A stretch of DNA of 64,000 nt from JAGQWW01 sp041392845 (GCA_041392845.1 JAWKLG010000007.1:124001-188000), one strand, 5' to 3'; shown: positions 43,601 to 52,400, counted from the stretch's first letter. Program-made: numbers and translations. The notes: generated from the sequence alone by a model not told the origin.

Positions 43601-43867
43601 GGTCTACAAGTCTGGCAAAACGGAAAAGGTGATGATTTTCCTGCCAGAATTTATGTACATGAAAATTACACCAAAAAAATTCCAGGCACCCCTCATCGAA
43701 AGGAGTTTTATAAAAGTGATGTGCCAAGAAGGGTATTTAAAAATAACACCATCAAGGATGGAAATTTCAGGATCAACAGGGAAACCAATTGGGAAGGTTT
43801 AAAGAACCTTGTAAAAAACCAACTGGATGAATTGTTCCTGCATTGGGTAAGTGAAGAATCGAGATAA
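40652..43867 (+). CDS. Atypical Clp/HSP100 AAA+ ATPase with release-factor-like C-terminal domain
   Basis: The N-terminal ~200 residues are not a Clp N domain. D1 (about 205-460) has Walker A GPSGVGKS (229-236), but the Walker B site reads VLFVKSLPELF with Lys294-Ser295 in place of Asp-Glu. D2 (about 470-760) is intact: Walker A GPTGVGKT (500-507), LLFDEIEKAHP with Asp567/Glu568, MMTSNIGAG, and a ClpB-type D2-small domain (YVPEFGARQLHRTI). The last ~310 residues resemble domains 2/4 of class I peptide release factors (AEGVGTYTYFKPEAGLQVW, FPARIYVHE; compare AYGYLKGETGVHRLVR), but no GGQ motif is present. Cytoplasmic, possibly an unfoldase or remodeller acting on or near ribosomes. A ClpP-binding loop was not seen. 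Confidence 0.8.
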   Translation: MPFFNPAPFHAFKLKISDNVYVWKPLRDFNAVQFNGNLGNLAQRFKIAFEEKVIFPGKPEKVLDLLEPRKFEKKIFSLDFPASKNELAFPDFNLEFDVFISEQEDHFYCVVPALDLELIVHSREEMEDNITTAIEEEFLRKKRAQNVQDIISTIWYEDIQLETSEMSLLFHKPREKEEVKFKKAESLLDQVASRLPDMGPKVAFFRENEIAELAKILKGKFLKNILLVGPSGVGKSALVEEMARDPRKWDIGKTIWSTTASTLIKELTKETGWQDNLVSLVGELTKRSDVLFVKSLPELFEVGQYEGNEVSMADYFQNFLSRGEVIMISECTEEEFSKIELKNPNYLSLFNIIKVREPENMEAAIREKVRQMAHLEDLSLSDEVVKEVIRVFRRFNPYSGFPGKPIRFLESVLLNHSDSLKKSGTISFDHIYRYFCEETGMPRFMVDPDIPMNPDESLQFFESRVFGQPQALKQVVNVLSTVKTALTKTNKPIASFLMVGPTGVGKTELAKNLAEFMFGSKEKMVRLDMSEYSDAFGVMRLTGAGFAGDGVLTSAIRREPFAVLLFDEIEKAHPNFFDLLLQILSEGRLTDNKGKLVNFCSTVIMMTSNIGAGKLPGQQIGLNRSTSSVELSQHFTGAVEKFFKPELFNRIDLLVPFQPLNLEVIKKVVGKTLLEIRKREGLRSRPVHLDIAPEVESWLAEKGYVPEFGARQLHRTIRESLLLPIANILNETPVEDKIEIIVSVKRDDLHFDFSVDPTGTDVLLEVYEQYALTDMASELRKEFDEFKEGTLFQDLESEAIMLRNTLAAMDGTQNLVEKVEQLSHMETLLDNAQFLEKSIHKLEIDFSIDCIEGNPFNPDWERQLEDKKASLLDLKIEFIGYRKKGFNTGWIYIFSPEPQQVAQFYEELMELSGMNVRNRFSIWHTRSEKIRKKLREMEDSYFLKEERTPMGGNLDFKEEEAMLCGMILQAEGVGTYTYFKPEAGLQVWQNGKGDDFPARIYVHENYTKKIPGTPHRKEFYKSDVPRRVFKNNTIKDGNFRINRETNWEGLKNLVKNQLDELFLHWVSEESR

Positions 43868-43869
43868 TC

Positions 43870-44307
43870 TTAGGACAGGTTTCCGGCACTAAATATTGAA
43901 TTGGGTTGGACTCTAAACCAAAATCCGGCTATAGCCGCAATGGTTTTTTCAAATTCCTGCAAGTCAAATGGTTTGGCGACGTATGCCTTCGCGCCTAAGG
44001 AATAACATTCCTCCACATCATCCCGATGCTTTGAAGAACTGAAAACTACCGCAGGGATGGTTGACCACAAATGATTTTCCTGAAGTAGATGAAGTATTTC
44101 CCTGCCATTCATAACCGGCATATTCAAGTCCAATAAAATTAAAGAGATATCCAGATGAATTTGCTCATCCAGATATTTGAGCAGGTGCCTGCCATTTGAG
44201 AAGATTTTTAGTTCCGTTTGGGGAGAGAACGTTTTAAAAGCCAGCAAGGTGAGCTGGGCATCAGCAGGATTGTCTTCTACGAGTAATACTTTTTTCCCTC
44301 CGAACAT
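43870..44307 (-). CDS. Single-domain response regulator (CheY-like)
   Basis: Receiver domain only, 145 aa. The acidic pocket is Glu11-Asp12 (LLVEDN), the phospho-acceptor is Asp60 (ILLDLNMPVMNG), the conserved Ser/Thr is in VVFSSS, and the lysine is Lys112 (YVAKPF). The 20-residue helix-4 extension around HRDDVEECYSLGAKAYV and the LLDLNMP pattern place it in the Rcp1-like group, usually partnered by a separate histidine kinase. No kinase is nearby. It ends two bases from the stop of the convergent Clp-like gene. Upstream on the same strand lie a GT2 gene and recX, so transcription may be shared. Confidence 0.9.
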   Translation of the reverse strand: MFGGKKVLLVEDNPADAQLTLLAFKTFSPQTELKIFSNGRHLLKYLDEQIHLDISLILLDLNMPVMNGREILHLLQENHLWSTIPAVVFSSSKHRDDVEECYSLGAKAYVAKPFDLQEFEKTIAAIAGFWFRVQPNSIFSAGNLS

Positions 44308-44396
44308 GAGATTTTGCGCTATCTTTTGATTGCCCTTCAGTGGACGGGTACAAAAGTAGGCCCTTTAACAAGGCAGCACAATCCCAATTTTTACGA

Positions 44397-45332
44397 TTAT
44401 TTTTTTTCAATATTACTGTCGCGAACCACATAAAGTGGCCTGTCCATTACATTGCTGTTCATGCGCATGAGGTATTCTCCGATGATTCCAAGAGCAATCA
44501 TTTGGATTCCTCCTATAAATAAAACACTGATGATAATGGATGCCCAGCCTGGTTCGTAATTATGTGAAATAAAACGGGCATACAAAGCCCAAAGGCTCAT
44601 CAAGAAGGCAAATCCGGATACAAAAAATCCAAAAAAGGTTATCAGTTTTAAGGGAGTCACTGAAAAAGCAGTAATTCCATCCAACGCAAATCGAATCATC
44701 TTACTGTAAGTATATCCTGTTTCTCCGGCATTTCTTTCCGAGCGATCGTATTCAATGTAGGTTTGGTTAAATCCTACCCACGAGATTTGGCCTCTCAAAA
44801 ATTTATGTTTCTCCGGCATGGAGCGAAGTACTTCTACAATTCGTTTGTCCATAATCCTGAAATCGCCGGTATCAACGGGTATAGAAACTGAAGTGATATT
44901 ACTCAGAATGCGATAGAACATTTTGGCAGTCCAAAGTTTTAAAAAGCTCTCACCCTGGCGTCTTTTTCTTTTTGCATAGACAACCTGATAGCCCTCTTGC
45001 ACTTTACGATACATGTCTTTTATCAGTTCGGGCGGATCCTGAAGATCTGCATCAATAATGACCACAGCTTCTCCGACAGAATGATCAAGGCCTGCGGAAA
45101 CAGCAACCTGGTGACCAAAATTGCGACTAAAATCAATGAACTTTACTTGAGGATGCTTTGCCGCCAATGCTCTGATTAACTCGATGGAACGGTCGCGGCT
45201 GCCGTCATTTATAAAAATAAACTCGTGAGAAACCCCCAGGTCTTCCATTACTTTTGAAAGCCTTTTGAAAAGGACATCAATATTCTCTTCTTCATTGTAA
45301 ATGGGAATAATGACTGAAATATCCATTGGCAT
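44397..45332 (-). CDS. GtrB/DPM1-like membrane glycosyltransferase (GT2)
   Basis: Transfers a sugar from a nucleotide donor to polyprenyl phosphate. A GT-A domain (residues 1-225) has MDISVIIPIYNEEENI, INDGSRDRS, DADLQDPPE (the DXD motif) and DTGDFRIMDKRIV. Two C-terminal membrane helices (about 228-250 and 262-288) precede GEYLMRMNSNVMDRPLYVV, matching GtrB/YfdH-type bactoprenol glucosyltransferases. Its 311 aa are normal. It could feed the GT-C-like protein at 34026-35951, but that is inference. 24 bases separate it from recX upstream on the same strand. Confidence 0.9.
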   Translation of the reverse strand: MPMDISVIIPIYNEEENIDVLFKRLSKVMEDLGVSHEFIFINDGSRDRSIELIRALAAKHPQVKFIDFSRNFGHQVAVSAGLDHSVGEAVVIIDADLQDPPELIKDMYRKVQEGYQVVYAKRKRRQGESFLKLWTAKMFYRILSNITSVSIPVDTGDFRIMDKRIVEVLRSMPEKHKFLRGQISWVGFNQTYIEYDRSERNAGETGYTYSKMIRFALDGITAFSVTPLKLITFFGFFVSGFAFLMSLWALYARFISHNYEPGWASIIISVLFIGGIQMIALGIIGEYLMRMNSNVMDRPLYVVRDSNIEKK

Positions 45333-45356
45333 CTTGAGTTTGGTAAATGGCTATTT

Positions 45357-45842
45357 TTAAAAATTTCTATTGATTTCAGACCAGACCAATTCAGATTCGA
45401 AACCGCGTCTGATGGCAAATTCGGCCATCTTTTTTTTGGTTTCAAATTCAGTATAGCCTTGGGTCTCTCTTTTCTTTTTTTCCAATAATTCATTTAAGGT
45501 TTGGATATAATCCTCTTCTTCGATTTCTTCCATTCCTTTTCGAATGCAATAGTCTGAGATTTCTCTTTTCTTCAATTCAAGGGTGAGTTTTCTTCTCCCC
45601 CAGTTTTTAAATCGAAATTTTCCACGAACAAAAGATCGGGTGAACCGTTCCTCGTTAAGGAAATTATCTTGTAAAAGCGCCAGAACTATGTCATCCAAAT
45701 CATCTCCGTATACGCCCAATTCTTTCAATTTGTTGCGTACTTCCTGATGACAACGGTCCTGATAAACGCAATATCGTTTCAGTCGTTCCAGGGCTTCCTC
45801 CTTGCTGACATACTTTTTATTTTTCACAGGCCGCTTGGTCAT
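45357..45842 (-). CDS. recX: Regulatory protein RecX
   Basis: RecX binds RecA filaments and limits recombination. The protein is helical and basic, built of three-helix RecX repeats: EEALERLKRYCVYQDRCHQEVRNKL, LDDIVLALLQDNFLNEERFTRSFVRGKFR, NWGRRKLTLELKKREISDYCI and KKKMAEFAIRRGFESELVW. The ATG at 45842 (MTKRPVKNKKYVS) is preferred because the TTG at 45872 lies within a -7 box (45870-45877). No recA is in the window. It probably heads a small operon with the GT2 gene. Confidence 0.88.
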   Translation of the reverse strand: MTKRPVKNKKYVSKEEALERLKRYCVYQDRCHQEVRNKLKELGVYGDDLDDIVLALLQDNFLNEERFTRSFVRGKFRFKNWGRRKLTLELKKREISDYCIRKGMEEIEEEDYIQTLNELLEKKKRETQGYTEFETKKKMAEFAIRRGFESELVWSEINRNF

Positions 45843-45869
45843 TTCCTCTAAATTCAAACTATTGAGCTG

Positions 45870-45877
45870 CAAAGATA
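45870..45877 (-). promoter_or_regulatory. Putative -7 box of recX
   Basis: Minus-strand TATCTTTG matches TAnnTTTG, 27 bases upstream of the ATG at 45842. Confidence 0.45.
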
Positions 45878-45926
45878 TGGCTGCTGTCGTATAATACTAT
45901 TTTAAAATATAAAAAACCACTTGAAC

Positions 45927-46745
45927 ATGGAAACATGGTTAGAAAAAATGAAAGAACTGGCCATCGCTTATGCACCTGATGTACTCTTAGCCATCATTAC
46001 CCTGGTCGTAGGACTATGGGTTATTTCAATTATCAATAAAATTTTCCAAAAAGTACTGGACAAAAGGGAAATTGACCCTACCGTTCAGCCCGTTTTACGA
46101 ACACTGGTAAGTGTAACATTGAAGGTATTATTGATAATCAGTGTAGCTGGAATATTTGGAATTGAAACCACCTCTTTTGTAGCTGCCATTGGTGCCCTTG
46201 CCTTTGCAGTAGGTATGGCCTTACAAGGAAGTTTGGGTCACTTCGCCAGCGGAATTTTGTTACTGGTACTCAAACCCTACAAAGTAGGTGATGTAGTAGA
46301 AATAGCCGGACAAACCGGAGTAGTATATTCCATTGAAGTTTTCAACACCCTTCTTACCTCATTTGACAATAAAAGAATTGTTGTACCAAATGGTCTTGTA
46401 ACGTCAGGAGTAATTACCAACATCACTGTACTTGAAGACAGAAGAATAGACATGACATTTGGTATTGCCTATGAAGATGATATTGACAAAGCCAAAGAAA
46501 TCATCAAGCAAACCATAGATGAGTGCGAAAATGTGCTTCCCGAAAAACCGGTACAAATTTTCGTAAGCTCCCTGGGAGACAGTTCCGTAAATATTGCTGC
46601 CAGACCCTGGTCCAAAGCAGAACATTACTGGGATATCTACTGGTATTGCCAGGAACACGTGAAAAAGAATTTCGACAAAGCCGGTGTATCTATTCCATAT
46701 CCACAAATGGATGTACATTTTGATGAAAATGTGCTTTCGAAATAG
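45927..46745 (+). CDS. mscS: MscS-type small-conductance mechanosensitive channel
   Basis: Opens under membrane tension to release solutes on osmotic downshock. The three helices include the pore-lining TM3 (AAIGALAFAVGMALQGSLGHFASGILLLVLKPYKVGD, about residues 85-125), with the glycine/alanine pattern and GSL.NF/HF signature. The beta and alpha/beta cytoplasmic domains follow (VEIAGQTGVVYSIEVFNTLL, VPNGLVTSG, ARPWSKAEHYWD). From the ATG at 45927 it has 272 aa, the standard minimal MscS length. The stop TAG sits in CGAAATAGCGAATGA, flush with the repeat array that follows. Confidence 0.93.
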   Translation: METWLEKMKELAIAYAPDVLLAIITLVVGLWVISIINKIFQKVLDKREIDPTVQPVLRTLVSVTLKVLLIISVAGIFGIETTSFVAAIGALAFAVGMALQGSLGHFASGILLLVLKPYKVGDVVEIAGQTGVVYSIEVFNTLLTSFDNKRIVVPNGLVTSGVITNITVLEDRRIDMTFGIAYEDDIDKAKEIIKQTIDECENVLPEKPVQIFVSSLGDSSVNIAARPWSKAEHYWDIYWYCQEHVKKNFDKAGVSIPYPQMDVHFDENVLSK

Positions 46746-46867
46746 CGAATGAGGGTTGCGGGATACGGTATGCGGGTTGCGGGCTAATTAACCGCATACC
46801 GTATCCCGCATTTCGCACACCGCATTTCGCACATCGCACTTCGCATACCGCGTTTCGCACACCGCAT
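46746..46867. repeat. Heptanucleotide array with a 19-bp perfect hairpin between convergent genes
   Basis: Left part: TGCGGGA, TACGGTA, TGCGGGT, TGCGGGC. Right part (46792-46867): about eleven words of the form YCGCAYN (CCGCATA, CCGTATC, CCGCATT, TCGCACA and repeats). Arms TGCGGGATACGGTATGCGG (46757-46775) and its exact complement (46792-46810) form a 19-bp stem with a 16-base loop. The array fills the whole gap from the mscS stop to the stop of the DUF3592 gene and probably works as a bidirectional terminator or RNA-end protector. Confidence 0.88.
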
Positions 46868-47761
46868 TCATATTCTCCACAAAACGAAAGCTACCAATCC
46901 ATGTGCTATCAAAGAAATGGCGGGAAGAATTAATACTATTCCTTTTGAAAGATAGGCAGGATCCAACATTCCCTCCTTTAGGATTTTTGGAGCATTTGGC
47001 ATGGCATCGTAAACGATATTGTGTTCAGGATTAAAACGGTCAAAAAGAATTATTTCCTTTTCTTCATCTTCTACCGTATGTGCCAAATGCGTCGTACAGG
47101 TGGCGTAATAATTATTATTTTCAAAAGAAAATTTAAACTTGTATTCGTAGATGGGATAATGGCGATTGTTGATTACCACTTCACCTCCGGTGGCTTCTTT
47201 TTTCACCTTTTCTCCCCGGGTATATTCTCCAATTTTCAGAAGATTTAAAAACTTCAAATTACTGGTCATACTGATGTAAACCAGCACCAAACCAACAATG
47301 GGAAAAATGATAACAAACATGGTAAACCAGGGAAACATGGCTTCTCTGGCTCCTTCCAGTCTTACCTTTTCAGGATTGCGAACATTATAATCTACTTCTA
47401 CGGTTTGCCCCTCTGAAAAGCTTTGACCGGTTTGATAAACATCTCCCAATTGGGTCTTACCGTCCACTTCATATTGTAAGGTAATTTTATAAACCGGTGT
47501 TTCATTGACAGAAGAATTTGTTTGTTCTATCATAAAAACTGTTCCGGTGGCAGGTTCCCAGTTTCCAAAATTTCTCATAGCAACCATTGGAGTAGAATTC
47601 CAGGCAAAAATCCAGAAGAAAATCATACCGAAGCCGAAGAAAAACCAGCCAAATTGCTGTAGGAATCCACCAAAAATGATGGTAGCCTGTGTAAACCAGT
47701 CAATTGAGCGAGGAGGCATTTCATGTAATACTCTGTCTTCCGGAGCCTGCTTTGATGTCAT
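46868..47761 (-). CDS. DUF3592-type membrane protein
   Basis: 297 aa with a membrane helix near 35-55, a DUF3592-like beta domain (NWEPATGTVFMIEQTNSSVNET through EGQTVEVDYNVRNPEKVRLEG, about 66-135), a second helix (145-165), a second beta domain (NNRHYPIYEYKFKFSFENNNYYA, about 195-255), and a final helix (275-295). The domain appears duplicated. Function of the family is not known. ATG start. The gene is divergent from the glycosylasparaginase gene with 83 bases between, and its stop is flush with the heptad array. Confidence 0.72.
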   Translation of the reverse strand: MTSKQAPEDRVLHEMPPRSIDWFTQATIIFGGFLQQFGWFFFGFGMIFFWIFAWNSTPMVAMRNFGNWEPATGTVFMIEQTNSSVNETPVYKITLQYEVDGKTQLGDVYQTGQSFSEGQTVEVDYNVRNPEKVRLEGAREAMFPWFTMFVIIFPIVGLVLVYISMTSNLKFLNLLKIGEYTRGEKVKKEATGGEVVINNRHYPIYEYKFKFSFENNNYYATCTTHLAHTVEDEEKEIILFDRFNPEHNIVYDAMPNAPKILKEGMLDPAYLSKGIVLILPAISLIAHGLVAFVLWRI

Positions 47762-47844
47762 GGTTGCTTTGTTTATGGTATTTTTATAAAAATGCTTCTA
47801 AATTTACGAGATTGTGCTAATTAAGTTATCCAAATTCCAGTCTG

Positions 47845-48849
47845 ATGCTGAAACGACGCAAATTTTTTTCCCAAACAGCCCTTGGCATTTCCGGTTTTTT
47901 ACTTGGAAAATATTTACCCGGTAATTTTTCAAAAGCAAAACCTGAAAAACCTTTAAGTGCTAAAAAGAATGCTCCGCTTAAAGCACCATTTGTGCTTTCC
48001 ACCTGGGATGCAGGAATTGAAGCCAATGAAGGAGCCTGGAAAGTTTTGAAAGAAGGAGGTTCTGCTTTGGATGCTGTAGAAAAGGGCGTTATGGTCACTG
48101 AAGCAGACATAAGAAATCAGACGGTTGGAATCGGTGGATTACCTGATCGCGACGGACATGTAACCCTTGATGCCTGCATTATGGATCATAAGGGAAACGC
48201 CGGTTCGGCCTGCTTTGTAGAAAATTTTGTTCATCCGGTTTCCATTGCACGTAGGATTATGGAAAAGACGCCTCATGTTATCCTTGCAGGAGATGGAGCA
48301 GAAAAATTTGCAGAACAGGAAGGTTTTAAAAAGGTCAATTTACTTTCTGAAAAATCAAAAGAAGATTGGAAAGAATGGCTGCACACCTCCGAATATAAAC
48401 CTGTAATCAATATTGAAAATCACGATACGATCGGGATGCTTTCCATGGACCAAAAAGGTGACTTGTCTGGTGCTTGTACCACCTCCGGACTAGCTTACAA
48501 AGTTCATGGTCGCGTTGGTGATAGTCCGATTATTGGAGCCGGATTGTATGTGGATAATGAAGTTGGAGCAGCTGTTGCTACCGGATTGGGTGAGGTCGTA
48601 CTTAAATCACTTAGCTCTTTTCTTATTGTTGAATTGATGAGAAATGGTGCTCATCCTGAAGATGCGTGTAAGGAGGCTTTGGAGAGAATAGTTCAGAAAT
48701 TTCCAAATTATAAAGATTTCCAGGTTGCGTTCATTGGTGTAGATAAGGCTGGAAATTATGGTGGATATTCCATCCACCCTGGTTTTAATATTGCAATTCA
48801 CACAGAAGGTGAAAACAAGTTATATTCCAGTCCGCATTTGTTAGATTAA
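47845..48849 (+). CDS. Glycosylasparaginase/isoaspartyl-peptidase-like Ntn hydrolase
   Basis: N(4)-(beta-N-acetylglucosaminyl)-L-asparaginase family. The precursor self-cleaves in HDTIGML so that Thr195 becomes the N-terminal nucleophile of the beta chain. DRDGHVTLDACIMDHKGNAGSA and GRVGDSPIIGAGLYVDNEVGA are family signatures. The N-terminus MLKRRKFFSQTALGISGFLLG is a likely twin-arginine signal, so the enzyme is probably periplasmic. It would remove Asn from GlcNAc-Asn or act on isoaspartyl peptides. At 334 aa it is full length. Its stop overlaps the stop of the convergent DUF1232 gene by four bases. Confidence 0.92.
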   Translation: MLKRRKFFSQTALGISGFLLGKYLPGNFSKAKPEKPLSAKKNAPLKAPFVLSTWDAGIEANEGAWKVLKEGGSALDAVEKGVMVTEADIRNQTVGIGGLPDRDGHVTLDACIMDHKGNAGSACFVENFVHPVSIARRIMEKTPHVILAGDGAEKFAEQEGFKKVNLLSEKSKEDWKEWLHTSEYKPVINIENHDTIGMLSMDQKGDLSGACTTSGLAYKVHGRVGDSPIIGAGLYVDNEVGAAVATGLGEVVLKSLSSFLIVELMRNGAHPEDACKEALERIVQKFPNYKDFQVAFIGVDKAGNYGGYSIHPGFNIAIHTEGENKLYSSPHLLD

Positions 48850-49247
48850 ACCTTTTGGTCTACTTCATCTAAAAGTTTGGAGTCGTAATTTCCAAACCAT
48901 TTACCCAAGCGCTGTTTTGCATTGTCCTTAACCTCTTTATTGACATATGCTGCGATGGTGACCAGACCAAAGGTCAAAACTCCGATATCGTCAGTATAAC
49001 CGATGAATGGAGTCAAATCCGGAATTCCGTCGATAGGAGCCAGGAAATATCCAAGCACTCCAATTACTACATTTTTAGCCCATCTTGGAGTTTCTTTCCT
49101 TTTAAAAGCATAATAAAGCAACAAAGCAGAATAGACTGTTTGAATACCTGCCTGTTTAGCAAAACCGGTTATTTTCTTCCAAAGATTTTTCTCTGAAAAC
49201 AACATGGCATATCTGCTGAAAGGATTTTTTATTTTCGGTTGTTTCAT
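48846..49247 (-). CDS. YkvA/DUF1232 family membrane protein
   Basis: 133 aa. The DUF1232 core reads WAKNVVIGVLGYFLAPIDGIPDLTPFIGYTDDIGVL, with the invariant YxxxPIDxIPDxxPxxGYxDD pattern, followed by a helix and an acidic/basic tail. One or two membrane-associated helices. Function of the family is not established. ATG start at 49247. It overlaps the convergent glycosylasparaginase gene end by four bases (48846-48849). The upstream gap to 49445 holds the heptad array that ends the CHRD transcript. Confidence 0.88.
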   Translation of the reverse strand: MKQPKIKNPFSRYAMLFSEKNLWKKITGFAKQAGIQTVYSALLLYYAFKRKETPRWAKNVVIGVLGYFLAPIDGIPDLTPFIGYTDDIGVLTFGLVTIAAYVNKEVKDNAKQRLGKWFGNYDSKLLDEVDQKV

Positions 49248-49337
49248 TTCTAATTTTTAAATGAATTACCTCTTTAACGAAATAACAAGGTAAGGATTTT
49301 ATTGTTTTGACGCTTGATTTAAGGGGAAGTAACTAAG

Positions 49338-49444
49338 TGCGGGGTACGGTGGGCGGAATACGGATTGCGCATACATTATTACAAAAAAAATGCGGTATAC
49401 GCATTCAACCCGTATACCGCATTCCGTTTGCCGCAAACCGCTCC
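49338..49444. repeat. Heptanucleotide array at the 3' end of the CHRD gene
   Basis: Words TGCGGGG, TACGGTG, GGCGGAA, TACGGAT and TGCGCAT (49338-49372) face TGCGGTA, TACGCAT, GTATACC, GCATTCC and GCAAACC (49391-49441). It begins right after the CHRD stop (49445-49447) and contains the terminator listed next. The word family (TRCGGNR and complement) is the same as in the array at 46.8 kb. Confidence 0.8.
49383..49422 (-). terminator. Intrinsic terminator built from heptad words
   Basis: Minus-strand stem ATGCGGTATACG / CGTATACCGCAT (12 bp, perfect; arms 49411-49422 and 49390-49401), 9-base loop, then eight T. It ends the CHRD gene transcript. Confidence 0.88.
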
Positions 49445-52400
49445 TTACGGTCTACTCGATTTCAATACTTTTTGAACCTGGTTGCCATCCATATAAAGGA
49501 AGTACAAACCATCCGGTAAGTTATAGAAATCGAACTGTGTACTATTTTGTCCCTGGTATACAGAAAGATTTTGCTCCATTCTGATGCTACCATTGATGTC
49601 GTAAATTCTTATAGTAGAATTTCCACTAGCATTGGATTCCCAATTTACAGTTACCTGATTTACAACAGGATTTGGGAAAATACGAAGGTCGTAAGCTTCG
49701 ATGGAAGTGGTTTTGGCTTCCCAATTTTTACCATTTTCTTCTCCCTTGCTGCTGGTCAGGCTTCCTCTGCTCATATATACTGTTTTACCCATACCCGGAG
49801 ATCTAAGACTTCCGTCAGATGCGACAATTCTGTGATATAAAGTATCCATTTCACCTACTGCCAAACCCTGGTTTTGTAAAATGAAATCTAAGGTGGCATA
49901 ATCCACTGAAATATCAGACATCAAACCGGCATTGGCCGAATAAATAACATCTGAAAAGTCATCTGTGGATGACAATTGCCAGTAGTATATCAAATCAGTA
50001 TCGTCAGTTGCCGGAGACCAATTGATGTCCAATGTATTCGTTGGCATTCCTTCAACCATTACTACTGCATCATCAGCTGGCGTGTTGATATCAGTTGATG
50101 TTGGGAAGAAATTGATCATCGGTAATACCTGGCCTCTTGGTTCGCCTGCTGGATTGTTTACTGAGTGAATATTTGCGTAGAAGAATTGACGCTTCAGGTA
50201 ATCAACATTGTCTGGCGAAAGGACAAAACTATTGTCTGATGCAAGGAGCATTCCTCCTCGGTTGTCTGCATCAGGTGTTGGACTAAGTCTCACAGCCACC
50301 ATACCATTGGTACCCACGGTACCTAGATGAAGGTGTGCTCCACCCGCGATATTTGGATCAAAATCACTAGCCAGATTATCAAAGCTACCGGTTACTACCA
50401 GGCGATCTCCTCTTAACTCAAGTCTAAGCCCACCATCAGCTCCAGTAAACAATTGCGGATCCTGGTTTTCACTACTGATTGAAGTTGTAAAATAGGCTGC
50501 AGCAGGAGGTAAAAACTGACCTCTCAATTCCCCACCTGGGAAGTCCACAGAGTGCAAATTGGCATAATTCATTCTATCTCTAAGGCTACTCAACAATGCC
50601 CCAGATAATGCAAAATTATTATCGGCGACTGAGAAAGTACCACCCAACATATCTGCATCCAACTCAGGTTTAAGTGTCAAACCTATTGCCCCATTTCTAC
50701 CTGCAATGGCTGTATGGATATGAGATCCTCCAGCGATATTAGGGTCAAAAGCTGAGCTCAAATTGCTAAAGGCTCCACTTACCCTCAAGGTTGCTCCGGT
50801 TGACTCCGCAGCCAGTGCTCCAAATCCGGGAGTATTGGCTGGTGGTGTTTCACTGGCACCAGAAAGTATTGCGAAGTAATAATTATTGGCTTCAAACAGC
50901 ATCTGAGCCCTCAATTCTCCACTTGGAGTACCTGTAGTATGAATATTGGCATAAAACTGACGTGACATCATGGCAAGTTTTTCTGTGTCTGTCAGGGTAA
51001 TTATATTGTCATTGGCTTCGTATCTTCCAGAAAGCAAGGTAGCAGCAACGGTTGGAACGATATTATGTGCAATTCCTCCATTTTGACCAGCATAACCAAT
51101 GTGTAAATGTGAACCACCTGCAATAGTTGGATCAAAACTGCTTTCCATCTGATCAAATGCTCCCGTTATTACAAGTGAATTTCCACTCAACTCACCTTTC
51201 AGAGTTCCATAACCGTCAGAAATAACAGGAGTTACCTCCTGGGTTCCGGAGAACAAGCCTGTGAAGTACATTTGGCTTTCTAAAAGTAATTGTCCGCGTA
51301 TTTCACCGGAAAGATTACTGGTAGTATGGATGTTGGCATACATACTACGATTGAGGAAGTTGTTCATTTGAGTGGAGGAGACAGTAAAAGTATTATTAGC
51401 AACTTCGACTTTGCCGCCTCTTAGGTCAGGTGCAAAATCAGTGGTAATTCCTAATTCTACGGGACCGGTTTGTCCTGCCAATCCTCTGTGAAGGTGAAGT
51501 CCCCCCATGATGTTGGTAGCAACTTCTGATTCAAGGCTATTGAAATTTCCAAAAAGATGGATGGTTTCTTCGTCTACAATTTCTGCCATGAACACTCCCA
51601 GTCCGCCGGTAATTACCTGACTTGGTACTGCATTCATACCAGAAAGATGAGCTCTGTAAAGTGCTCTTGCATGTCCAACTATCTGACCTCTAAGCTCACC
51701 GCCCGCAAAATTCATAGAATGAATATTCACATAAAATCTTCTGGCTCTAAGGTCATCCAACTGAGAAGGGGTAAGCGTAAAAGTGTTTTTACTTCCTACA
51801 AAAATACCGTTCATGCCATCAGGGCTGGTATTGGGTGTCAGTGGAAAAACTACAGCTCCATTTTCACCCGGAAGTCCGACATGGATATGTGCTCCTCCTG
51901 CAATTGCTGTATTTAAAGGAGAACTAAGATTGGAGAAAGAACCACTAAGGGTCAATTCATCTCCATTTAGTTCCAAATCTACTGCACCATTGGCTGTGGT
52001 CATGATACCCGGGTTTTCATTGCTACCGAACAGGTTAGCATGGTAAAACTCTTCAGCATCTGGCAAGAGTTGCCCTCTTATTTCTCCTCCGGTATATCGA
52101 AGTGAATGTACATTGACGTAAATTCTTCTTTTGGTTAGAAAGTCCATTTGTGCGACCGTCAATGTGTGTATATTTTTTAATGGATCTATCGTAGCACCTT
52201 TTCGGTCTGCATCCAGGTCCAGTCGGATTGGAATAAGAACCGGGCCGGATTGGCCTGCCATTCCGATATGAAGATGGGCACCACCAAGAATATTGGTTGC
52301 AACTTCATCTGTTAGTCCAGAAAAACTACCTTCCAGAACTAATTTTTGGCCAGACAAGTAAGCAGTAACGGTTCCTGAAGCAAGGGTAGCGACAGGAAAT

